Shown here: positions 57,990 through 64,000 of the stretch, piece after piece
Numbering within the stretch: the stretch's first letter is position 1
How the letters are laid out: each line of letters starts with the position of its first letter
Source of the DNA: Tamarix chinensis
Taxonomy: Eukaryota > Streptophyta > Magnoliopsida > Caryophyllales > Tamaricaceae
Assembly: GCA_030549775.1 (NCBI GenBank)
Contig: CM060173.1
Coordinates: 31,738,110-31,802,109 of the forward strand
DNA length: 64,000 nucleotides
Direction: 5' to 3'
Made by a program: the position numbers and the translations under genes
Notes under the pieces: generated by a model
Told to the model about the DNA's origin: nothing
Databases searched by the model: none
The model's input: the letters and a program-made list of their open reading frames with translations, nothing else

Positions 57990-58756
57990 ATTGCCTATAA
58001 AATGAAGCCAATCCATGGAAACTCTAAGCGTCATGAACATTAGTAGGAATATTCCATGTTTGAATAGCTTCCACCTCTGAAGGATCAACTCTAATACCGT
58101 CTCCACTCATGATGTAACTAAGAAAAACCACACTCTTCATCATAAAATCACACATCCCCATTTTACCATAGAACTTCACCTCCCGAAGTTTATCAAATAA
58201 TCTCTTCAAATGCTACATGTGTTTGAACTCACTCTTGTTATATATCAAAATATTATCAAGGTAGACAACAACAAAGATTCCAAAAAAAGGTCTAAGTAGT
58301 TTGGTCATCAACCTCGTGAATGAATTTGGTGCATTACATAGCCCAAATGGCATCACCAACCACTCATACAACCCATACATATTCTTGAAAGCCGTCTTCC
58401 ATTCATCCCCTTCCCTTATCCTCATTTGATGGTATCCACTTCTAAGGCTAAGCTTCAAAAACACCTTTGCTCTATGCAGCTCATCTAACATATCATCCAA
58501 TCTTGGCATCGAAAATATGTATTTAATTATGATATTGTTAACCTCCCTAGAGTCAATGTAAATCCTCAATGTACCATCCTCTTTAGGTACCAATAAAGCT
58601 ATTACACTACATAGACTCATGCTCCCTCGAATATAAACTTGATCCAACAATTCTTGCACTTACCTTTACAGCTCCTTAGACTCTTCCAGATTGCATTTAT
58701 AAGCTGGCTTATTTAGTATCGGAACTCGTAGAAAAAAAAATCAATAACATGCTCAA
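57990..58756 (-). pseudogene. Gypsy RT remnant with altered catalytic box
   Basis: 58213-58659 contains [42 protein letters not shown] and [15 protein letters not shown]. The catalytic box reads YLDN where the sister copy at 20100 has YLDD, so it would be inactive. The thumb continues in another frame (58024-58209, GIRVDPSEVEAIQTWNIPT). Confidence 0.87.
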
Positions 58757-59533
58757 TGGTGTGGTCATAGCCGGTACACAATTTAAACCCTCTTGTTATA
58801 AATTGTAGTACTGGAAAATAAGGGTATCGTTCTAAATCGAGGATTGAGATGGCTCACCTCTATTTAACTAACTTAAAATAAAAATAAAAATAAAAACCCT
58901 AAATAACACAAAATAAATAATTAAGAAAAATAATAACGGGGGTTATCAAATAATAAAAGTAATAAATAGAATAAAATAAAATAATAATAGAAATAATGGA
59001 AAAAGCCGCAGATATGATAAATATCCTAGGGAATTCAAAATCCACCACTAGATTAAGTCAAAATATAATATTAATTTCTAAGTCAATATTTAATCATAAG
59101 AATGAGATTGACTTAGTTTTTTACCAAAAGTATGTCCATACACCTTATATTACTTCCCTTAATTAATTAATATGACAAAGTACCAATATTAATCCTATTA
59201 AATACTAGCAGAATAGCAGCAACAAGCGGATCCTACATTTAATTAGATTTAATGTATTAAGTATAATTGAAAGGCTGTCAATCTAAGTACCCAAACTATT
59301 ACACAAAGCATGTCTAGTTGTATTTCCTTTCCTTGACCCACACGTATCTAAACGTTTTACTACTTTGGTTAGAATCACAAAACTATTAGGTAAATTGTTA
59401 TCTAACCTAGTTACAACTTATACATATAAATTTTAGTATATTTATATGGCCACGTAGCAGGTATATAATCCGACATACTATCACTTATGAGAAAACCAGA
59501 ACAAGGCATATACTAAATAAATTATACTTGACA

Positions 59534-59583
<50 letters not shown>

Positions 59584-60766
59584 AGCAATTAAAATAGAAT
59601 CAAGGAACAATCTCACAAAACAAAGAAAATAAAATTATACTACAAAACCTAATCTAGGGTTTTAATCTATTCCCTCGCAATAAATAACCAGTCAGCCATA
59701 ATTATTAAATTAATTATACATAAATATAGATCCAAAATATAAATTAAAAAATAGAGAAAAAAATAATCGGAATTAATTATGGATGAATGATCAAGAATTT
59801 ATTCAGATAAAAAATTAATTTTATCTGAGAAATTAATTATAAATAAAAGATCAAAAATTTATTTAGATAAAAAAATTAATTTTATCTAAAATAAATTCTA
59901 CTTGATAAATTCTCTTTTGTTTCTTCTTCACTCGGTGGTCCTTGATTTCTGTGCAAATAATTTTCTCTTCTTTTTTTTTTTTCTTTCTTCGGCTAACGGC
60001 TGACGTGCGCCTCTGACTCCTGCCTCTTTGTGCGTCCTTGGTTTCAGTGCGGCGCTCTGCTTGGCGGCTCTGATTACTGCTTTCCCTTGTTTGCTCTGTT
60101 CCTGACTGTTACCTACGTCGTCCTCCCACTCTTGTACTCCATGCGGCTCATTTTTCTCTGTTTCGGCCGAGCCTCTCTCTCCTACGTGCCTTTCTTTTTT
60201 TTTTTTTTTTTTGCCCTGATGGCTGCTCTCTGCCTCTCCTTTCCACGTCAGCCCTGCTGACTTCTTCGCCCGTCTTCCCTTCCGTGCGCCTCTACTGTTG
60301 CTGCGTAGACTATTGCTAGGCTGAAGGCTCTCCTTTTGTTTGCTCTACCCCTTTTCTTTTTTTGGTTTTTTCTGTGCACCACAGCCTTTTTTTCTTACCT
60401 GTGCGCTGTTCCTTTTATTTTCGTGCCTCTGCCTCTGCCTCTACTCGTCAGCCCTCGCTGAGTGTTTCGTTTTCTTATTCACTGGATCTTTGTTCCATGG
60501 GCTTTGGACCTTCGTTCCTTGGGCTGTTAGTCCAAATGTCTAATTTTTTTTTATTTAAAAAAATAATACCTATAAAATAAAATTTAATAAATAATATTAT
60601 AATCTAAATTTATTTAATTTATATTATTTTAATTTAAATAATAATATTTATATAATTATTACCACTTACGTATAAAATCAAAATTATTCACCTATATTAC
60701 TTAATTAAAATACTAAAAACTAAGATTATAAGGGTATAAAATATTTTAAAATATGAACTTATCACA
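58757..60766 (-). mobile_element. Athila-like Gypsy 3' LTR, ~2.0 kb
   Basis: On the plus strand it runs from TGGTGTGGTCATAGCC to CTTATCACA, followed by a CCCCCAC tract that is the polypurine tract on the minus strand. It is inserted in the Gypsy RT-upstream region at 'ctcaa' (58752-58756). The other LTR and TSD copy lie outside the window, so the edges rest on the PPT and on the host interruption. It contains an (AT)n run of about 45 bp and a GC-richer section (59990-60545) with frames of no known domain. Confidence 0.78.
59536..59580. repeat. (AT)n microsatellite in the Athila-like LTR
   Basis: About 22 uninterrupted TA dinucleotides. Confidence 0.95.
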
Positions 60767-62650
60767 CCCCCACACTAAACTTCTTTTTTGTCTTCAAGCA
60801 AGTTATTACTCTAACCACATAAAATTAAATTAACTAGCCACTTTCGTTGGTCTCACGATTGTATTTGGCATATGCAACAAGTCTTTTAAACCCCTAAGTC
60901 ACCCATTGAGGACGAGTAAGGTTTCATGAGGTTTTCGCAGATGATGTACCCACAAGATCACACACACAAAAAGAAAAAGATAAATAACCAAACCAAACCA
61001 CACCTAATACCCTTAACTATTTTTTATCTCAGAATCATTTACTTTCAAACGTCAAGATTAGCAATCAACTAAGATTCAGTATTGGGAGATTTAAAGGATC
61101 AATTTCAATATATGGTTCATACATAAACATGACAGCTATGAACAAATCAATATTATAGATGAAGATCTACCACGCCTTAGTCATATCAAGATCCATCCTC
61201 ACTATGGATACCCTCTATTTTTTTTCTCTCTCTCTTTTAGATTCATGGCTACAAATGTATAGAAACACTCATGTATGTGAGATAAGATGATAAAGATAAC
61301 AAATGACTCACATATATAAATAAAGAAGGCTCATCTTCTTGTAGATAAAATCTCATGAAAGATATCAAATACTTGCCAAAAGGATCGAACCATATGCTTA
61401 ACTCTTATGACTAATCTTTATTAGATCAAAGGCTGCTCGTCTCAAGAATCAAATAGGGCTTACTTATTGGTTGTAGTAGGGTTTAAGGTAAAGGAGGGTA
61501 CAGAGTATTTTAGGAGTATGGTGCTAAAAAGATCAATAGCTAGTGGAATCTGATAATTAAATGAAATAAAACCTTTACTCCACATTAATGATACACCTCT
61601 CCACCTTAACACCAAATTAAAATATGAATAGAACTTTCTCAACATCATCTCCATAACACCTTCTCTTCCTTATATCCTAACATTTCTTTTTCCTTTTTTT
61701 CTCTTTTTTTTTTTCAATTTTTTCCCCACCAAACATAACCAATCCCCTTCTTAGCATAAATACATATATTTCTTTCACATACACTTACATAAATAACCAC
61801 TCTTTATCCATAATGATTTAATTATCTTCCACTAGCTTTAAGCAACGGTAAGGATATTAAGGCCCGAAGGTTATTTAAAGAAGGTAATGAAGGAAAATAT
61901 ATATTTAATTTATAGGTTTAAAGGGTTCTATAGGGTGCATATCATGCATACGCAAATTAGGTAAAGCTATTTGGTCATATGGTAGAAAACTCCTAAGCTT
62001 CCTTTATTATTTTCTCAATCAGAGCATGTTTTGACTATAAGCTTTGAATAGTACAAGAGTAAGTTATGACAATCTCTATAGTCCATTACATGATCGAAAG
62101 CAAGTAATTTGATCAAAATAATTAAACATATATGAGGTTTGAAAAGAAACATTGAAGCCAAGAAAAGTAGATCATTTCATGTAAATTCACTCAGGAAAAA
62201 ATGGTATATATGGTTCAAAAGCTCACGGAGGATTGTAATGAATCTCAACATGCCATGTTGGTGGTTAGAAAATTATACATGTTCTTTCTCCATTCATATA
62301 TAGACACATAGATATGTGTTCCCTATATTGAAATTAACACAAAAAATCTCCACTTTCTTTATCTTAATTTTATGATCATCTTTTCGTTAGATTTCAAAGA
62401 TATATTCCTCATTGACTAATTAAAGGCTTCTATGACTCTAAAAATACTAAACAAAATTTTGTAATAATTTTTTTTCTTTAATTTTCAATTTTTTTTTCAT
62501 GCAAAAACATAACACACACACACCCCCACACTTAAATCATACGTTATCCTCAATGTGTAAACAACTAAGAAAACATGTAATTTAAAGTATGGAGATAAAA
62601 ATAAATAAATAAATAAATAACTAGAGGGTAGAAAACTCCCTTATCACATT
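60767..62650 (-). other. Long noncoding spacer of the Athila-like element
   Basis: About 1.9 kb between the polypurine tract and the pol end. No env-like or other frame is visible. Poly-T runs and a short CA tract (62511-62523) occur. Such spacers are common in Athila/Tat elements, where some copies carry an env-like ORF; this copy does not. Confidence 0.6.
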
Positions 62651-62672
62651 AGGTTGCCTCCCAAGTAGCGCT
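62651..62672 (-). promoter_or_regulatory. Conserved post-pol motif of Athila/Tat elements
   Basis: The plus strand reads ggttgcctcccaagtagcgc. From memory this motif recurs just after pol in many plant Athila- and Tat-type elements. Its function is unknown to me. Confidence 0.5.
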
Positions 62673-62737
62673 TGTTTTTATGTCTTCAACTTGACATGAT
62701 CTCGATTTTACTCTTTCAAGGTGGGTGCTTCTTGTAA

Positions 62738-63134
62738 CTACACCTCTTCAACGCTATGCTCTATGAATGCTTCATAATAGGGTTTAAGCATGGGATTGTT
62801 AACTTTGAATTCATTTCCCATCCTCTCTCTTTTGATCTGTATGGTATCATGAGGAAAAACATGAGTAACAATAAAAGGGCCTACCCACTTAGAATGCATC
62901 TTACCTAGAAATAAGCGAAGACGCAAATAGTAAAGTAGCACTTTTTGTCCCACAAAAAATGACTTTCCACGAATCATCTTATCATGAAAAGATTTTGTCT
63001 TCTCCTTATATACCATAGCACTTTCAAATACATCATCCCTTATTTCTTCTAATTCATGAAGTTATCATTTCCTATGCATTCCAGTAGAGTTGATACTCAT
63101 GTTCAAGTTCTTAACATCCCACCATGCCTTGTGT
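62738..63134 (-). pseudogene. Athila-like integrase C-terminal part
   Basis: The open frame 62738-63016 reads VYKEKTKSFHDKMI, FFVGQKVLLYYLRLRLF, LGKMHSKWVGPFIVTHVFP, the C-terminal integrase module of Athila pol. Upstream (63017-63134) it connects in another frame through [19 protein letters not shown], with two consecutive stops near 63065. A frameshift near 63200 separates it from the core. Confidence 0.85.
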
Positions 63135-64000
63135 TTAAGCTCCATAGGTAGATGGCATGCCTTTCCATAAATGAGCCAAAAGGGAGACATGGGGCATTTT
63201 ATAGGTTGTCCTATAAGCCCATAAAGTATCATCTAGCGTTTGGCTCCAATCTTTTTGATTTGGGCTCACGGTCCTCTCTACTATCTTCTTTATTTCTCGA
63301 TTAGAAACTTTAGCTTGCCTGCTAGTTTGAGGATGATAGGGTGTAGAGACTTTATGTGTCACCCCATAATTGCGTAGCAAGGCTTCAATCATTCTATTAC
63401 AAAAATGTGATCCTACATCACTAATGATTACTCTAGGCATACCAAACCTAGAGAATATGTGAGATTGGAGGAACCCTACAACTACATGAGAATCATTAGT
63501 CCAGGTGGCATTTGCTTCCACCCATTTTGATACATAATCTACTGCAAGAAGAATATAGAGATAGCCCTTAGAAGCTAGAAAAGGTCCCATAAAGTCAATG
63601 CCCCATATGTTAGAAATTTCTATAACTATAATAGAATTTAAGGGCATTTGGTCTTTAAGACCACCTGATCTCTGACATCTATCACATCTCATGCAGTAAG
63701 CATTGGCATCGCTAAATAGTGTAGGCCAATAAAAACTCGCTTTAAGGACTTTGAAAGTAGTCTTTTTCGCACCAAAATGTCCTCTACAATGCAATGTATG
63801 ACAATGTACTAGAATATGCTCAAATTTTGAATCAGGGACACATCTCCTAATTATACCATCAATAAAAAATTTCCACAAATAGGGGTTATCCCAAACATAT
63901 TGGGATGCCTCCTTTCTAATTTTAGTTCTTATAGAGCTTGGCATGTCATTTGGAAACTCATGTGTTACTAGATAATTTACTATATCAACAAACCATGGTG
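63135..64000 (-). pseudogene. Athila-like integrase core, partial pol (open to window edge)
   Basis: The frame is open from the right edge ([18 protein letters not shown] precedes the first Met at 63944) to 63135. It contains the zinc finger H..H..C..C ([13 protein letters not shown], then CMRCDRCQR), and the DDE core: WGIDFMGPF, then IISDVGSHF, then [10 protein letters not shown] typical downstream segment [18 protein letters not shown] follows. The sequence strongly resembles Athila-clade integrase. The frame shifts at about 63200 and ends in a non-family tail, so the protein is truncated. RT and RNase H lie beyond base 64000. Confidence 0.92.

Larger units (their letters stand above)
57049..58756 (-). 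mobile_element. Truncated Ty3/Gypsy fragment (integrase-RNase H-RT)
   Basis: Minus-strand order is RT (58756 down to 57990), RNase H (57960-57528), integrase (57440-57049). It is the same family as the full-length Gypsy at 17868-24039 (RT blocks align throughout). It lacks LTRs: its integrase end is joined directly to Copia at 57048, and its RT side is cut by the Athila-like LTR at 58757. Confidence 0.85.

Noticed and set aside
59990..60580. Open frames in a GC-richer stretch, Phe/Cys/Leu-rich
   Set aside because: They lie inside the Athila-like LTR and have no family motif; they look like the pyrimidine-rich promoter section of an LTR.

Overview
The window is a piece of a plant nuclear genome made almost entirely of retrotransposons. 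The evidence is AT-rich sequence, plant-type Ty1/Copia, Ty3/Gypsy (chromovirus-like and Athila-like) and L1-type LINE coding remnants, primer-binding sites matching initiator Met-tRNA, and very long LTRs bounded by exact 5-bp target-site duplications (TSDs). I found no host protein gene, rRNA, tRNA or CRISPR array. Most long open frames are low-complexity reading-through of LTRs. I cannot name the species.

Layout. 1-1025: 5' end of a Copia element on the minus strand (gag, PBS, LTR) running off the left edge. 1446-4585: solo LTR A1. 4586-10429: unassigned AT-rich sequence holding a LINE tail (6995-7480) and a 46-bp tandem array (8150-8415). 10430-15280: solo LTR A2, whose 3' end and flank were tandemly duplicated (14721-16604 / 16605-18474). 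17868-24039: complete but dead Gypsy element on the minus strand with two ~1-kb LTRs and no integrase core. 24040-27074: a much older degraded Gypsy. 27137-31551: solo LTR A3, inside a family-B LTR fragment. 32631-35750: solo LTR A4. 36000-46327: a family-B LTR copy broken by a complete family-B solo LTR (37248-40532) and by a LINE (41040-45370). 47325-57048: two Copia remnants, one broken by a 1.56-kb LTR-like insert (47536-49098), the other by solo LTR A5 (51469-55880). 57049-58756: Gypsy fragment. 58757-64000: Athila-like element on the minus strand (3' LTR, long spacer, integrase) that runs off the right edge.

The most interesting signal is in the five family-A solo LTRs. Each carries (i) an array of units of about 45-67 nt with one or two short stem-loops, (ii) a hairpin around CAGTAC...GTACTG, and (iii) a hairpin of exactly 46 nt about 50-120 nt before the LTR end. 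Across the five copies the stems change mostly by wobble or paired substitution while loops vary, which suggests selection on RNA structure in the retrotransposon transcript. Family B has an analogous but unrelated stem-loop repeat. I know of no description of these structures.

How it fits together: nested insertions give a relative order. The Copia elements and the degraded Gypsy are oldest. Family-A and family-B elements inserted into them and were reduced to solo LTRs by LTR-LTR recombination. The Athila element inserted into an already present Gypsy fragment. The 1.88-kb tandem duplication came after both A2 and the full-length Gypsy were in place.
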